A stretch of DNA of 64,000 nucleotides from Actinomyces trachealis (lineage in GTDB: Bacteria > Actinomycetota > Actinomycetes > Actinomycetales > Actinomycetaceae), in the NCBI RefSeq assembly GCF_015711475.1, contig NZ_CP065027.1, positions 496,001-560,000 of the forward strand, read 5' to 3'. Below the pieces are notes generated by a model that made no database searches, had not been told where the DNA came from, and saw nothing but the letters and a program-made list of their open reading frames with translations. Shown here one piece after another: positions 44,547-54,096 of this stretch (positions are counted from its first letter, which is position 1; every line of letters begins with the position of its first letter). Position numbers and translations under genes: made by a program.

Positions 44547-45185
44547 TCAGCGAACGCGCCAGATCCGGCACGAGCCTTTGGCGAACGCAGCATCGCGGGA
44601 GGTCCACGTGCCACGGTCTACCTGGGACCCCGACTGGTTGAAGTCTGAGTCCATGACGGACGCCGTTTGCTCAGTGTCGCCGGAAGACAGGATGGCGGTG
44701 TGCACCGGACGGTCCAGGTTACTCGGGTCATACCAGTAGCAGATGTCTCCCGGCTGGGCGGTGAGCCAGCTCTGCTCCGCACACCAGCGCAGCCAAGTCT
44801 CCTCGTGGGCCTCCGCCCGCGTGCCCAGGTAGATGCGGGGGCCACCGGCTGCGACGACCACGTTCTCTACCCACGTGGTGCTGCGACCGCCATAGGCACC
44901 CGTCCGGTACCGGCCCGCAGCGGCGAGGAGCTTCTCGTTGAGGCGAGGCGCAGCGGCCTTCGGCAGAGGTGTTGGTGTATCGGCAGCGGAAAGAGCGGAA
45001 GTCGGCTGTGTACTTGCCGCCGGAGTTGGTGCCGGTGGCGCCGTCGCTCCTTCAGCGAGGTCGTCGGCGTTCGCGGCAACGGCGGTTGGAGCAAACTCGA
45101 TGCTAAGGCCACCAAGGGCGGCTAGGGTCGCTGCGCGCATCGCGTTCCTGCGTGAGAGTGTGTGCGCCATGACCGGCCCTTTCAT
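44547..45185 (-). CDS. Exported amidase-like protein (amidase-6/CHAP-type fold), catalytic Cys apparently replaced
   Basis: 212 residues from ATG 45185 (GAGGA 10 bases upstream); ATG 45170 is an alternative. The leader has [16 protein letters not shown], a twin-arginine-like signal, followed by an Ala/Pro/Thr-rich linker to about residue 78. The C-terminal domain (82-212) follows the putative-amidase plan: [15 protein letters not shown] where the family has D-C-T-N-F-V-S-Q and a GG, then [10 protein letters not shown] and [11 protein letters not shown] with the expected His (H162). The nucleophilic Cys position is S102. The only other cysteines (C135, C149, C206) are elsewhere. It lies on the reverse strand between rpsQ and rplN, splitting the usual S10-spc continuity. 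It may be a wall-binding rather than wall-cutting protein. Confidence 0.78.
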   Translation of the reverse strand: MKGPVMAHTLSRRNAMRAATLAALGGLSIEFAPTAVAANADDLAEGATAPPAPTPAASTQPTSALSAADTPTPLPKAAAPRLNEKLLAAAGRYRTGAYGGRSTTWVENVVVAAGGPRIYLGTRAEAHEETWLRWCAEQSWLTAQPGDICYWYDPSNLDRPVHTAILSSGDTEQTASVMDSDFNQSGSQVDRGTWTSRDAAFAKGSCRIWRVR

Positions 45186-45592
45186 TCGTTGCGGTTCCTC
45201 GAAACAGAGTAGTGAGGGTCAGTATGGGGCTGGGGCTTGAGAACCTGGTGTGTCGGAGCTGGGAACGGCCCGGGAGCTGGGTGAGGGGGTATGCCGCACG
45301 AGCCGACCGAGTGAGCGGGCCCCTATGGGTTGTGCCAAGCGCCGGTGAGCAAAGGCACAGGCCGGACCGGGATACTGCGGTTCTCGGGGGCTGGTGGCCT
45401 GCACTAGGCTGTGGGAGTTGCGCGCGCCCGAAAGCGCCTGCCAGAGACCTCGCGCCTAAGTGTGCCTGTGTCTGGTGGGAGTGCTCGGGGCTCCGGTTAG
45501 TCCTGTGGCTGCCGGGGGCGCGTGACTTCAGAAGGAACGTTCGGCCAGGCTCGGCACGCCCGAGAACCGGCTCGACGACAGGAGAACACTCA
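45186..45592 (+). other. Divergent region upstream of the spc operon
   Basis: About 400 bases between the reverse amidase-like gene and rplN. It must hold promoters in both directions. The long in-frame extension upstream of rplN has no S14/L14 resemblance and is not coding. No clear -35/-10 pair identified. GACAGGAGAA precedes rplN. Confidence 0.45.
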
Positions 45593-45961
45593 ATGATCCA
45601 GCAGGAGTCGCGACTTAAGGTCGCCGACAACACCGGTGCCAAGGAGATCCTTTGCATCCGTGTGCTCGGTGGCTCTGGTCGGCGCTATGCGGGTATCGGC
45701 GACACGATCGTCGCTACCGTCAAAGACGCCATCCCGGGCGGCAACGTCAAGAAGGGTGACGTCGTCAAGGCGGTCGTCGTGCGCACCCGCAAGGAGCGCC
45801 GTCGTCCCGATGGCTCGTACATCCGCTTTGACGAGAACGCCGCCGTCATCCTCAAGAACGACGGCGAGCCGCGCGGCACGCGCATCTTTGGCCCCGTCGG
45901 CCGTGAGCTTCGCGAGAAGAAGTTCATGCGCATCGTCTCACTCGCCCCGGAGGTGATCTGA
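45593..45961 (+). CDS. rplN: 50S ribosomal protein L14
   Basis: 122 residues, the canonical length, start [21 protein letters not shown] 45593 is chosen over far-upstream in-frame codons because it has AGGAG and gives the exact family N-terminus. It is the first gene of the spc operon and forms an intersubunit bridge with L19. Confidence 0.98.
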   Translation: MIQQESRLKVADNTGAKEILCIRVLGGSGRRYAGIGDTIVATVKDAIPGGNVKKGDVVKAVVVRTRKERRRPDGSYIRFDENAAVILKNDGEPRGTRIFGPVGRELREKKFMRIVSLAPEVI

Positions 45962-45963
45962 CC

Positions 45964-46308
45964 ATGGCACGCATCAAGAAGGGCGACCAGGTAATCGTCA
46001 TCGCTGGCAAAGACAAAGGTAAGACCGGACGTGTCCTCCAGGTCCTCACGGACTCTGACCGCGTAGTGGTTGAGGGTGTCCAGCGCGTCACCAAGCACAC
46101 CAAGGTTGGCCAATCTGCCCAAGGTGCTCGCACCGGCGGCATTGAGACCGTCGAGGCCTCGATCCACGCCTCCAACGTCATGCCCGTTGACCCCAAGACC
46201 AAGAAGCGCACCCGTGTGGGCTTCCGCGTCGAGGAGGGTCAGCGTCCCAACGGCCGCAAGCGCACCATCCGCGTGCGCTATGCCAAGAAGTCCGGGGAGG
46301 ACCTGTGA
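45964..46308 (+). CDS. rplX: 50S ribosomal protein L24
   Basis: 114 residues with the KOW motif [19 protein letters not shown] at the N-terminus. It is an early assembly initiator of the 50S subunit. It lies 2 bases after rplN. Confidence 0.97.
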   Translation: MARIKKGDQVIVIAGKDKGKTGRVLQVLTDSDRVVVEGVQRVTKHTKVGQSAQGARTGGIETVEASIHASNVMPVDPKTKKRTRVGFRVEEGQRPNGRKRTIRVRYAKKSGEDL

Positions 46309-46310
46309 CC

Positions 46311-46868
46311 ATGACTGAGAACATCACCCCTCGCCTCAAGACCAAGTACCAGGACACCATCGCCCCCGCACTGGGCAAGGAGTTCGGGCACAGCAACATG
46401 ATGGAGGTTGGCCGCCTCGTCAAGGTCGTGGTCAACATGGGCGTTGGCGAGGCCGCGCACGACTCCAAGATGATTGAGGGTGCCGTCCGCGACCTGGCTG
46501 CGATCACCGGTCAGAAGCCGCAGATCACCAAGGCCCGCAAGTCCATCGCCCAGTTCAAGCTGCGTGAGGGGCAGCCCATCGGCGCCCACGTCACCCTGCG
46601 TGGCGCCCGCATGTGGGAGTTCCTGGACCGTCTTATCTCGATCTCGCTTCCCCGCATCCGTGACTTCCGCGGCCTGTCTCCGAAGCAGTTCGACGGCAAC
46701 GGTAACTACACCTTCGGTCTCACGGAGCAGTCCGTGTTCCACGAGATCGACGCCGACTCGATTGACCGCGTCCGCGGTATGGACATCACCGTGGTGACCA
46801 CGGCCAAGACCGACGAGGAGGCTCGCTCGCTACTCAAGCAGCTCGGCTTCCCCTTCAAGGAGAAGTGA
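46311..46868 (+). CDS. rplE: 50S ribosomal protein L5
   Basis: 185 residues from ATG 46311, 10 bases after GGGGAGG; a GTG at 46305 overlapping the rplX stop is too close to that site. It binds 5S r[37 protein letters not shown] (quoted as [12 protein letters not shown] and AQFKLREG) and the QLGFPFKE end are conserved. Confidence 0.97.
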   Translation: MTENITPRLKTKYQDTIAPALGKEFGHSNMMEVGRLVKVVVNMGVGEAAHDSKMIEGAVRDLAAITGQKPQITKARKSIAQFKLREGQPIGAHVTLRGARMWEFLDRLISISLPRIRDFRGLSPKQFDGNGNYTFGLTEQSVFHEIDADSIDRVRGMDITVVTTAKTDEEARSLLKQLGFPFKEK

Positions 46869-46869
46869 C

Positions 46870-47055
46870 ATGGCAAAGACCTCTCTGATCCAGAAGGCCA
46901 ACCGCAAGCCCAAGTTTGGCGTCCGGGCCTACACGCGCTGCCAGCGCTGCGGCCGTCCCCACTCGGTGTACCGCAAGTTCGGCCTGTGCCGTATCTGCCT
47001 ACGGGAGATGGCCCTCCGTGGCGAACTCCCTGGCATCTCGAAGAGCAGCTGGTAA
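46870..47055 (+). CDS. rpsN: 30S ribosomal protein S14, zinc-binding type Z
   Basis: 61 residues, the short zinc form. Cysteines C24, C27, C40 and C43 (CQRC and CRIC) bind one zinc. It starts 1 base after the rplE stop. Confidence 0.97.
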   Translation: MAKTSLIQKANRKPKFGVRAYTRCQRCGRPHSVYRKFGLCRICLREMALRGELPGISKSSW

Positions 47056-47113
47056 GGAACTACGTCGCAGGTCCGTTGAGGAAACCACGACGAGGAAGGG
47101 CTGAGGCCCACTC

Positions 47114-47512
47114 ATGACTATGACAGACCCCATCGCAGACATGCTGACCCGTCTGCGTAACGCAAACCAGGCCTACCACGACACCGTCTCGATGCCGTCG
47201 AGCAAGCTCAAGGTCAACATCGCCAAGATGCTGAAAACCGAGGGCTACATCACGGGCTTCAAGGTGACGGACGCGGAGGTCGGCAAGACGCTCACCTTGA
47301 CCCTCAAGTACGGCTCGAACCGCCGCCGCGCCATCCAGGGCGTGCAGCGCATCTCGAAGCCCGGTCTGCGCGTCTACGCCAAGTCCACCAACCTGCCCAA
47401 GGTCCTCGGCGGCCTGGGCGTGGCCATCTTGTCCACGTCCTCCGGCCTCCTGACCGACAAGCAGGCCGAGTCCAAAGGCGTGGGCGGCGAAGTCCTAGCC
47501 TACGTCTGGTGA
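47114..47512 (+). CDS. rpsH: 30S ribosomal protein S8
   Basis: 132 residues, start [19 protein letters not shown], end [11 protein letters not shown] with GILSTS-type segment [16 protein letters not shown]. It binds the central domain of 16S rRNA and in many bacteria represses the spc operon. Confidence 0.97.
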   Translation: MTMTDPIADMLTRLRNANQAYHDTVSMPSSKLKVNIAKMLKTEGYITGFKVTDAEVGKTLTLTLKYGSNRRRAIQGVQRISKPGLRVYAKSTNLPKVLGGLGVAILSTSSGLLTDKQAESKGVGGEVLAYVW

Positions 47513-47533
47513 GATAAGGAACGGAGGAACACC

Positions 47534-48073
47534 ATGTCTCGTATTGGACGGCTTCCCGTTCCGGTTCCCGCCGGAGTGGACGTCACCATTGAGGGCAACG
47601 ACGTGACCGTGAAGGGCCCTAAGGGCACCCTCAAGCGCACGATCTCTGAGCCCCTGTCCGTCACCCGCCAGGAGGACGGCTCTATCCTCGTGACCCGGCC
47701 CGACGACGAGCGCACCTCGCGCTCCCTGCACGGCCTGTCCCGCACCCTGATTAACAACATGGTCGTGGGTGTTACCGAGGGCTACACCAAGCGCCTTGAA
47801 ATCGTCGGCACCGGTTACCGCGCACAGCAGAAGGGCACCGGCGTTGAGCTGTCCCTCGGCTTCTCGCACACCGTGGTCGTCGAGGCTCCTGAGGGCATTA
47901 CCCTCAAGGTCGACGGCAACCTGAAGATCGATGTCTCTGGCATCTCTAAGGAGCAGGTCGGCGAGGTCGCTGCGAACATCCGCAAGATCCGCCCGCCAGA
48001 GCCCTACAAGGGCAAGGGTGTGCGCTACTCCGGCGAGAACGTGCGCCGCAAGGTCGGAAAGGCTGGTAAGTGA
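47534..48073 (+). CDS. rplF: 50S ribosomal protein L6
   Basis: 179 residues, start [16 protein letters not shown], with the two similar L6 domains and the conserved C-terminal [29 protein letters not shown] precedes the ATG. Confidence 0.97.
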   Translation: MSRIGRLPVPVPAGVDVTIEGNDVTVKGPKGTLKRTISEPLSVTRQEDGSILVTRPDDERTSRSLHGLSRTLINNMVVGVTEGYTKRLEIVGTGYRAQQKGTGVELSLGFSHTVVVEAPEGITLKVDGNLKIDVSGISKEQVGEVAANIRKIRPPEPYKGKGVRYSGENVRRKVGKAGK

Positions 48074-48075
48074 CC

Positions 48076-48450
48076 ATGGCTTACGCGATCAAGAGGGGCA
48101 AGTCCAAGGCTATTGCCCGCAAGATCCGCCACCAGCGCGTGCGCAAGCATGTCAACGGCACCCCTGAGCGTCCACGCCTGGTCGTCTTCCGCTCTAATCG
48201 CCACATGGTGGCGCAGGTTATCGACGACACCGTGGGTCACACCCTGTGTGCTGCCTCCACATTGGAGGCTGCCGCAAAGGGTGTGGAGGGTCACAAGGTT
48301 GGTGCTGCGCACAAGGTTGGCGAGCTGATTGCTGAGCGCGCCAAGGCGCTAGGCATTGAGGCGGTCGTCTTCGACCGCGGTGGCAACAAATACCACGGTC
48401 GTGTGGCGGCTGTGGCAGAGGGTGCCCGTGAGGGCGGGCTCGCTCTGTGA
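48076..48450 (+). CDS. rplR: 50S ribosomal protein L18
   Basis: 124 residues from ATG 48076; a GTG at 48070 overlapping rplF is an alternative. [20 protein letters not shown] and the [14 protein letters not shown] end are typical. It binds 5S rRNA with L5. Confidence 0.96.
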   Translation: MAYAIKRGKSKAIARKIRHQRVRKHVNGTPERPRLVVFRSNRHMVAQVIDDTVGHTLCAASTLEAAAKGVEGHKVGAAHKVGELIAERAKALGIEAVVFDRGGNKYHGRVAAVAEGAREGGLAL

Positions 48451-48484
48451 GCCCTGAGACGACGAGAGAACAGAGGAGAATCTG

Positions 48485-49189
48485 ATGGCTGCTGAGCAGC
48501 GAAACAGGTCCGCGTCGTCCACCGACTCGGCCACCAGCAATGAGCGCGGCGAGGGCCGTGGCCGTCGCGACCGCGGAAACGACCGGCGCGACCGCAACAA
48601 CGCTCGCGACAAGTCCGACCAGTACATCGAGCGCGTTGTCACCATCAACCGCGTCTCGAAGGTGGTTAAGGGCGGTCGCCGCTTCACCTTCACGGCGCTG
48701 GTCGTCGTCGGTGACGGCGAGGGCACCGTGGGTGTCGGCTACGGCAAGGCGAAGGAGGTTCCCGCCGCGATCGCCAAGGCTGTGGAATCCGCGAAGAAGA
48801 ACTTCTTCCACGTGCCGATGATCCGTCGCACCATCCCCCACGTCATCCAGGGCGAGGACTCCGCTGGAGTTGTCCTGCTGCGCCCGGCCTCCCCGGGTAC
48901 CGGTGTTATCGCCGGTGGGCCGGTGCGTGCTGTCATGGACGCCGTCGGCATCCACGACATCCTGTCCAAGTCGCTCGGCTCTGCGAACGCGATCAACATC
49001 GTGCATGCCACGATCGCCGCGCTGAAGCAGCTAGAGCAGCCCGAGGCTGTCGCCGCCCGTCGCGGCCTGCCGCTTGAGGACATCGCCCCGCAGTCGATGC
49101 TGCGTGCGCGTGCTGAGGGCGAGGCCGAGAAGCGCGCCGCCGCCGAGAAGAAGGAGGCCGAGCTGGCCGCCGAAGGAGTGGGTGAGTGA
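48485..49189 (+). CDS. rpsE: 30S ribosomal protein S5
   Basis: 234 residues. A hydrophilic N-terminal extension of about 40 residues (Arg/Asp/Gly-rich) comes before the conserved [18 protein letters not shown] domain. [18 protein letters not shown] and the [13 protein letters not shown] segment are intact. The C-terminal Ala/Glu/Lys tail is also long. Extensions at both ends are frequent in actinobacterial S5. Confidence 0.97.
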   Translation: MAAEQRNRSASSTDSATSNERGEGRGRRDRGNDRRDRNNARDKSDQYIERVVTINRVSKVVKGGRRFTFTALVVVGDGEGTVGVGYGKAKEVPAAIAKAVESAKKNFFHVPMIRRTIPHVIQGEDSAGVVLLRPASPGTGVIAGGPVRAVMDAVGIHDILSKSLGSANAINIVHATIAALKQLEQPEAVAARRGLPLEDIAPQSMLRARAEGEAEKRAAAEKKEAELAAEGVGE

Positions 49190-49383
49190 TGGCTGAGTCC
49201 AAGCCCAAGCAGCTGAAGGTCACGCAGGTTCGTTCTGGCATCGGGGGTACCCACAGCCAGCGCGCAACCCTCAAGACCCTCGGTCTGCGTAAGATCCGCC
49301 AGTCCGTCGTCCGCGAGGACTCGCCCACCCTCCAGGGGCAGATCCGCACGGTGGCGCACCTCGTGACCGTTGAGGAGGTCTGA
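49189..49383 (+). CDS. rpmD: 50S ribosomal protein L30
   Basis: 64 residues from ATG 49189 (overlaps the rpsE stop by one base, CGAAGGAG upstream). [20 protein letters not shown] and the TPLGGQ-equivalent [19 protein letters not shown] are conserved. Confidence 0.95.
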   Translation: MAESKPKQLKVTQVRSGIGGTHSQRATLKTLGLRKIRQSVVREDSPTLQGQIRTVAHLVTVEEV

Positions 49384-49384
49384 G

Positions 49385-49858
49385 ATGGCTGACACCAAGA
49401 AGACTGAGGAGCTGACCCAGGTGGTCAAACTCCACCACCTGCGCCCCGCCCCGGGCTCCAAGAAAGCCAAGACCCGCGTGGGTCGCGGTGAGGGCTCCAA
49501 GGGTAAGACCGCTGGCCGTGGTACCAAGGGCACCAAGGCCCGCTACCAGGTGAAGGCAGGCTTTGAGGGTGGCCAGATGCCACTGCACATGCGCCTGCCC
49601 AAGCTGCGTGGCTTCCGCAACCCCAACCGGGTTGAGTTCCAGCCGGTGAACGTCGGACGTATCGCCGAGCTGTTCCCCAAGGGTGGCAAGGTCACCGTTG
49701 AGGACCTGGTCGAGAAGGGTGCCGTGCGCGGTGGTCGGCTCGTGAAGGTACTCGGCACTGGTGAGGTGGAGGTCAAGCTGGAGATTGTCGCCGACGCCTG
49801 GTCCGGTTCCGCCAAGGAGAAGATCGAGGCCGCCGGAGGCTCCATCACCGCTCGCTGA
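49385..49858 (+). CDS. rplO: 50S ribosomal protein L15
   Basis: 157 residues from ATG 49385, with TGAGGAGGT upstream; an in-frame ATG at 49370 lies within rpmD and is rejected. [20 protein letters not shown], the glycine-rich [19 protein letters not shown] stretch and the [18 protein letters not shown] loop are conserved. Confidence 0.97.
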   Translation: MADTKKTEELTQVVKLHHLRPAPGSKKAKTRVGRGEGSKGKTAGRGTKGTKARYQVKAGFEGGQMPLHMRLPKLRGFRNPNRVEFQPVNVGRIAELFPKGGKVTVEDLVEKGAVRGGRLVKVLGTGEVEVKLEIVADAWSGSAKEKIEAAGGSITAR

Positions 49859-49896
49859 GCGCAGTTACGACGTCGTAGCGCGTTGTAGACGAAGGT

Positions 49897-49935
49897 CAGA
49901 CCCCGTCCGGGACAGTAGTCCTGCGGCGGGGTCTG
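49897..49935 (+). terminator. Stem-loop between rplO and secY
   Basis: A 9-bp perfect outer stem (49897-49905 with 49927-49935) with an inner GGAC/GTCC pairing. The T-tail is weak (GTTTATG 6 bases later). It probably lowers transcription into secY relative to the ribosomal genes. Confidence 0.55.
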
Positions 49936-50120
49936 ACAGCGTTTATGCCCGGCTGTGAGTGTTGTGACCTGAGCGCAGCACGCAGCGAGTTCATCAATGT
50001 CCCGCAATCAGGGTAGGGTAGCGGCGGCGTGACGTGCGCCTTTACCCGGCTACCGCAAGCATGCGCAGCAAACCGCATGCGGTCGGCAGCACAGCCCAAC
50101 AGCAGACCACAGGAGTCCGA

Positions 50121-51422
50121 GTGCTCAGCGCTTTCGTTCAGGCGTTCAAAACGCCCGACCTGAGGAAGAAGCTCCTCTTCACCCTTGGCATCATGGCGTT
50201 GTTCCGCCTCGGCTCAGTCGTCCCCACGCCGGGCGTCTCCCTGAAGAATGTGAACACTTGCGTGGGTCAGGCTGAGGACGCCGGGCTGGTAAACCTCATC
50301 AACATCTTCTCCGGTGGCGCGCTACTCCAGCTGAGCGTCTTTGCGTTGGGCATCATGCCCTACATCACTGCCTCCATCATCATCCAGCTCCTGCGCGTGG
50401 TAATCCCCCACTTTGAGGAGTTGCATAAGGAGGGGCAGTCCGGCAACGCCAAGCTGACCGAGTACACGCGCTACCTGACAATCGGCCTGGGCTTGCTGCA
50501 GTCCTCTACCATCGTGGCGACCGCTACCAGCAGCGGCCCCAACAGCCTGTTCGGCGGTTGCGACGTTCGCGTCGTGCCCAACGCAACCCCCGTGACCATG
50601 ATCCTGATGATCATCACCATGACTGCGGGCACCGGCCTGATCATGTGGCTGGGTGAGTTGATCACCGAGCACGGCATCGGCAACGGCATGTCCCTGCTGA
50701 TCTTCACCTCCATCATCGCGAAGTTCCCCTCCAACATGATCTCGATCGCTGGAGGTAACGGCGGTGTATCCAAGTTCCTGATCGTCGTGGCTGTGGTGCT
50801 GGTGGCAACGCTCGCCGTCGTCTACGTGGAGCAGGCCACCCGCCGCATCCCCGTGCAGTACGCCAAGCGCATGATTGGGCGCCGCCAGTACGGCGGATCT
50901 ACCACCTACATCCCCATCAAGATCAACACCGCCGGTGTTATCCCCGTCATCTTCGCCTCCTCCATCCTGGCTATGCCACAGCTGGTAACGCAGTTCGTGG
51001 ACGGTGACCACGGTTGGAAGACCTGGATCGCCAACAACCTTGGCCAGACGGACACCGTCTACCTGGTGGCCTACGCGCTCTTGATCCTCTTCTTCGCCTT
51101 CTTCTACACGGCCATCACCTTTGACCCTGAGGAGATCGCTGACAACATGAAGAAGTACGGCGGTTTTATTCCCGGCATTCGCGCTGGCGAGCCCACCGTC
51201 CGTTACCTCAGCTACGTCATCAACCGCGTGACCGCCGCAGGCTCCCTCTACCTGGTGATCCTGGCCATGGTCCCGACCATGGCTGTTATCTGGCTTGGCT
51301 TGTCCCAGGCGCTGCCCTTCGGTGGTACGACTATCCTGATCATGGTTGGCGTCGGCTTGCAGACCGTCAAGGAGATCAACTCCCAGCTGCAGCAGCGTCA
51401 CTACGAAGGATTCCTCTCATGA
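50121..51422 (+). CDS. secY: Protein translocase subunit SecY
   Basis: 433 residues from GTG 50121 (AGGAG at 50111-50115), giving the usual LSAFVQAFKTPDLRKKLLFT start; an ATG at 50034 lies in unconserved sequence. Ten membrane helices form the general secretion channel. Plug and pore region GVSLKNVNTC and LSVFALGIMPYITASIIIQLL, and cytoplasmic loops with PEEIADNMKKYGGFIPGIR, are present. It overlaps adk by 4 bases. It is the export route for all signal-peptide proteins encoded in this window. Confidence 0.97.
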   Translation: MLSAFVQAFKTPDLRKKLLFTLGIMALFRLGSVVPTPGVSLKNVNTCVGQAEDAGLVNLINIFSGGALLQLSVFALGIMPYITASIIIQLLRVVIPHFEELHKEGQSGNAKLTEYTRYLTIGLGLLQSSTIVATATSSGPNSLFGGCDVRVVPNATPVTMILMIITMTAGTGLIMWLGELITEHGIGNGMSLLIFTSIIAKFPSNMISIAGGNGGVSKFLIVVAVVLVATLAVVYVEQATRRIPVQYAKRMIGRRQYGGSTTYIPIKINTAGVIPVIFASSILAMPQLVTQFVDGDHGWKTWIANNLGQTDTVYLVAYALLILFFAFFYTAITFDPEEIADNMKKYGGFIPGIRAGEPTVRYLSYVINRVTAAGSLYLVILAMVPTMAVIWLGLSQALPFGGTTILIMVGVGLQTVKEINSQLQQRHYEGFLS

Positions 51423-52003
51423 GCGCACGCATGGTTTTGCTGGGCCCCCCCGGGGCAGGTAAGGGCACTCAGGCAGCCCGCATCGCGGAGTGGCTGGCCA
51501 TTCCCGCCATCTCCACCGGGGACATCTTCCGCGCGAATGTCGCGGGTGCAACCCCGCTGGGTGTGGAGGCCAAGACCTACATGGATAAGGGCGAGTACGT
51601 ACCGGACTCTGTCACCAATGCGATGGTTAAGGACCGCATCGCGCAGGGCGACGCCGCAGTCGGCTTCCTGCTGGATGGTTACCCCCGTACCGCAGCACAA
51701 GCCCACGCACTCGACAAGATGCTCTCCGAGTCTGGCCTGGCCCTGGACGTGGTCCTGGCGATCACTGCGGACGCTGAGGCTGTGGTCAAGCGCCTCTTGA
51801 AGCGTGCCACCGAGCAGAACCGCGCCGATGACACTGAGCCGGTCATCCGCCACCGCCTAGAGGTTTACACGGAGCAAACTAAACCGCTGGCCGCCATCTA
51901 CGAGGCTAAGGGCCTGCTGGTCCGGGTGGATGGCATGGGTGACATTGACGAGGTCACTGAACGCATCATGAAGGCCCTCGCCGACGCCGGGGTCCGCGCC
52001 TGA
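51419..52003 (+). CDS. adk: Adenylate kinase
   Basis: 194 residues, the short form common in actinobacteria. P-loop GPPGAGKGTQA, STGDIFRANV, the LDGYPRT motif and RHRLEVYTEQTKPL are intact; the lid is short (RATEQNRADDTEPV) and lacks the zinc cysteines. It converts ATP plus AMP to two ADP. It overlaps secY in the standard secY-adk-map order. Confidence 0.97.
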   Translation: MSARMVLLGPPGAGKGTQAARIAEWLAIPAISTGDIFRANVAGATPLGVEAKTYMDKGEYVPDSVTNAMVKDRIAQGDAAVGFLLDGYPRTAAQAHALDKMLSESGLALDVVLAITADAEAVVKRLLKRATEQNRADDTEPVIRHRLEVYTEQTKPLAAIYEAKGLLVRVDGMGDIDEVTERIMKALADAGVRA

Positions 52004-52131
52004 ACTTGCCGGTGGTGGGCCGTTCGCATCGCGGGCGGCCCGCCATTGCCATTCGCGCAGGTGCTTCGGCTGGCGCTTCCTGAGGGCCCTGGTGGCCACC
52101 TGATCAATAAACGACCCCTGAAGGAAAGACC

Positions 52132-53010
52132 GTGCTGGGACGTGAGCAGATCCAGATCAAGACGCCGGAGCAGGTGCGCAAGATGCGCAAGGCTGGGCTC
52201 GTCGTCGCCGATATTCACAAGGCCCTGCGTGAGGCTGTGGCCGCAGGAGTGACTACGGCGGAACTCGACGCCGTCAGTGCTGCCACGATCGAGGCCGCTG
52301 GTGCCCGCTCTAACTTCCTGGGCTATTACGACTATCCGGCGACCGTTTGTGTCTCGGTCAACGAGGAGGTGGTCCACGGCATTCCCGGGCCGCGAGTACT
52401 CCAGGACGGGGACCTAGTGACCTTCGACTGCGGCGCCTACCTGACCGACCCAGATGGCACCCAGTGGCACGGCGACGCCGCCTTCACCACCGTGGTGGGC
52501 GGCCACTACACCAGCGACTCAGACCGGGTCCTGGACACCGCCACCCGTGCGGCGCTGTGGGATGCGATTGCCGCAATCGCCCGCGCCGTGAGCGGGGAGG
52601 CCAAGGGGCGCGCCGCCTGCCTCAATGTGGTTGGCGACGCCGTCGAGGAACGAGTGGCCCGGGTGGCCGAAGAGGAGGGCTTGGAACTCGGCATCCTGGA
52701 GGACTATGTGGGGCATGGCATCGGTACCGCCATGCACATGGCGCCGGATGTGTTCAACTACTCGATCAAGCGCAAGGGCCCCAGGCTGCGCCCAGGTATG
52801 GTGCTGGCGGTGGAGCCAATGCTCACTGCTGGCTCCGGGAAGGTCCGCGAGCTTTCAGACGGCTGGACTGTGGTGACTGAGGACGGTTCGCGTGCTGCCC
52901 AGTGGGAGCACACTGTGGCGATCGTCCCCGGGGGAGTGTGGGTGCTCACAGCTCCCGACGGCGGGGTGGAGGGCCTGGCCCCCTACGGGATTGAGCCCAA
53001 GCCACTGTGA
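52132..53010 (+). CDS. map: Methionine aminopeptidase, type I
   Basis: 292 residues, GTG start after GAAGGAAAG. It removes the initiator Met from new proteins. Metal ligands are visible in FDCGAYL (Asp), HGDAAFT (Asp), GHGIGTAMH (His), LAVEPML (Glu) and QWEHTVA (Glu). No N-terminal zinc-finger extension. It closes the spc operon. Confidence 0.96.
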   Translation: MLGREQIQIKTPEQVRKMRKAGLVVADIHKALREAVAAGVTTAELDAVSAATIEAAGARSNFLGYYDYPATVCVSVNEEVVHGIPGPRVLQDGDLVTFDCGAYLTDPDGTQWHGDAAFTTVVGGHYTSDSDRVLDTATRAALWDAIAAIARAVSGEAKGRAACLNVVGDAVEERVARVAEEEGLELGILEDYVGHGIGTAMHMAPDVFNYSIKRKGPRLRPGMVLAVEPMLTAGSGKVRELSDGWTVVTEDGSRAAQWEHTVAIVPGGVWVLTAPDGGVEGLAPYGIEPKPL

Positions 53011-53097
53011 GCCGCCTGAGCCTGCGGGAGTGCTATGGGATTGCAGCGGGTTGAGCACCAGGCTGGTGGGTCTGGGGGCCTAGGCGCACTGGCGCGC

Positions 53098-53118
53098 AAA
53101 CCCGAAGTTTGCGGGTTT
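53098..53118 (+). terminator. Small terminator-like hairpin after map
   Basis: A 7-bp stem AAACCCG/CGGGTTT with a 7-base loop, followed by TTGGGATGATTTGG. It is short but the stem's right arm ends in a T-run of four. Confidence 0.5.
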
Positions 53119-53143
53119 TGGGATGATTTGGGACGGATATCGC

Positions 53144-53173
53144 TTGTGTCTCAGAACGGTTGCGCGGTAGGTT
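53144..53173 (+). promoter_or_regulatory. Possible promoter of the TasA-like gene
   Basis: TTGTGT (53144-53149), an 18-base spacer, TAGGTT (53168-53173), 66 bases before the ATG of the exported protein gene and after the map hairpin. Confidence 0.3.
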
Positions 53174-53239
53174 AAGCCCAGTGAACGGCTATGAGCGTTC
53201 GCGCCCCATTTCCCTCATAAGGTCGCAAGGAGGCAACCT

Positions 53240-53890
53240 ATGTCCCGCACTTCCCGCGCTCTGATCGCCGGTGGCGCCGCTTTGGCGCTCCTGGCCGGTT
53301 CCGGAGCCACCTTTGCCCGCTGGTACGACGAGAAGCCGCTCAGCACCGGCAAAGTCACCACCGGTAGCCTGCGCATCCTGCCATCCACGGAGCCCGATGT
53401 CTGGCTGATCAATAAGCAGACCGAGGGTACTGACGACGATGCCTCGGTTGCTTTCAACCCCGCTACGGACAAGCTGGTCCCGGGGGACGTCGTGACCTTA
53501 ACTAAGCACGTCAAGGTGGAGATCGTTGGCAAGAACCTGGTGGCCACCTTCGCCGCCATTAACCCCACCGGTGAGCTGCCCAACGGCCTGACTGCCGACT
53601 ACGAGACCGAGTGTGCGGACGCCGCCAACATCTCCTACCTGACTGAGGCGCAGAACGGCAAGGATTGCACTGTCAAGGCCACCTTCGTCTACCCTAAGGG
53701 GGGCAAGGACAAGACCGGCGGCGACAATGACGGCTCGGCGCTGGGGGAGAACCTCCCCGGTGGGACTGTCCACGGTACGGGCTGGCACAATGAGCAGGCT
53801 GGCGAGTACGGTGTTGCTATCAGCCTGGCGGACATCAAGCTGGTTCTCGAGCAGCACGACCGGCCCGGTGATCCGATTCCCGCTCCCTGA
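53240..53890 (+). CDS. SipW-dependent exported protein, TasA/camelysin-like
   Basis: 216 residues, ATG after AAGGAGG. The N-terminus SRALIAGGAALALLAGSG then ATFARWYDE matches the alternate signal used by SipW-type peptidases (short basic start, Gly/Ala-Leu core, and a conserved T-F-A-x-W after it). The mature part is a beta-rich domain that begins STGKVTTGSLRI, the usual opening of TasA/CalY relatives, which form surface fibres or matrix protein in biofilms. Two cysteines (C118 region ECADAANIS and KDCTVKA) may pair. There is no LPXTG or membrane anchor. The signal peptidase gene follows after a terminator. Confidence 0.85.
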   Translation: MSRTSRALIAGGAALALLAGSGATFARWYDEKPLSTGKVTTGSLRILPSTEPDVWLINKQTEGTDDDASVAFNPATDKLVPGDVVTLTKHVKVEIVGKNLVATFAAINPTGELPNGLTADYETECADAANISYLTEAQNGKDCTVKATFVYPKGGKDKTGGDNDGSALGENLPGGTVHGTGWHNEQAGEYGVAISLADIKLVLEQHDRPGDPIPAP

Positions 53891-53922
53891 GCAACTCGCT
53901 TGAACTACACTTAATCCACTTC

Positions 53923-53958
53923 CCTCGGGCCGACGCTGCTGTTAGCGTCGGCCCGAGG
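53923..53958 (+). terminator. Attenuator/terminator between the exported protein and SipW genes
   Basis: A perfect 15-bp stem (53923-53937 with 53944-53958) with a 6-base loop, followed by CTCGTCTATAT. It should make the substrate transcript much more abundant than that of the peptidase. Confidence 0.75.
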
Positions 53959-54096
53959 CTCGTCTATATCCGGCAGTTCTAGCCCCGGCGTTTGATGAGA
54001 CGCCATTCTGGGGGCGGTGCAGTGTTAGGTATCTTCCAATCTGGACCGCGCGCCGCAAGCCGGACGGGCCTAAACTACGATCACAAGGAGGTGCCC

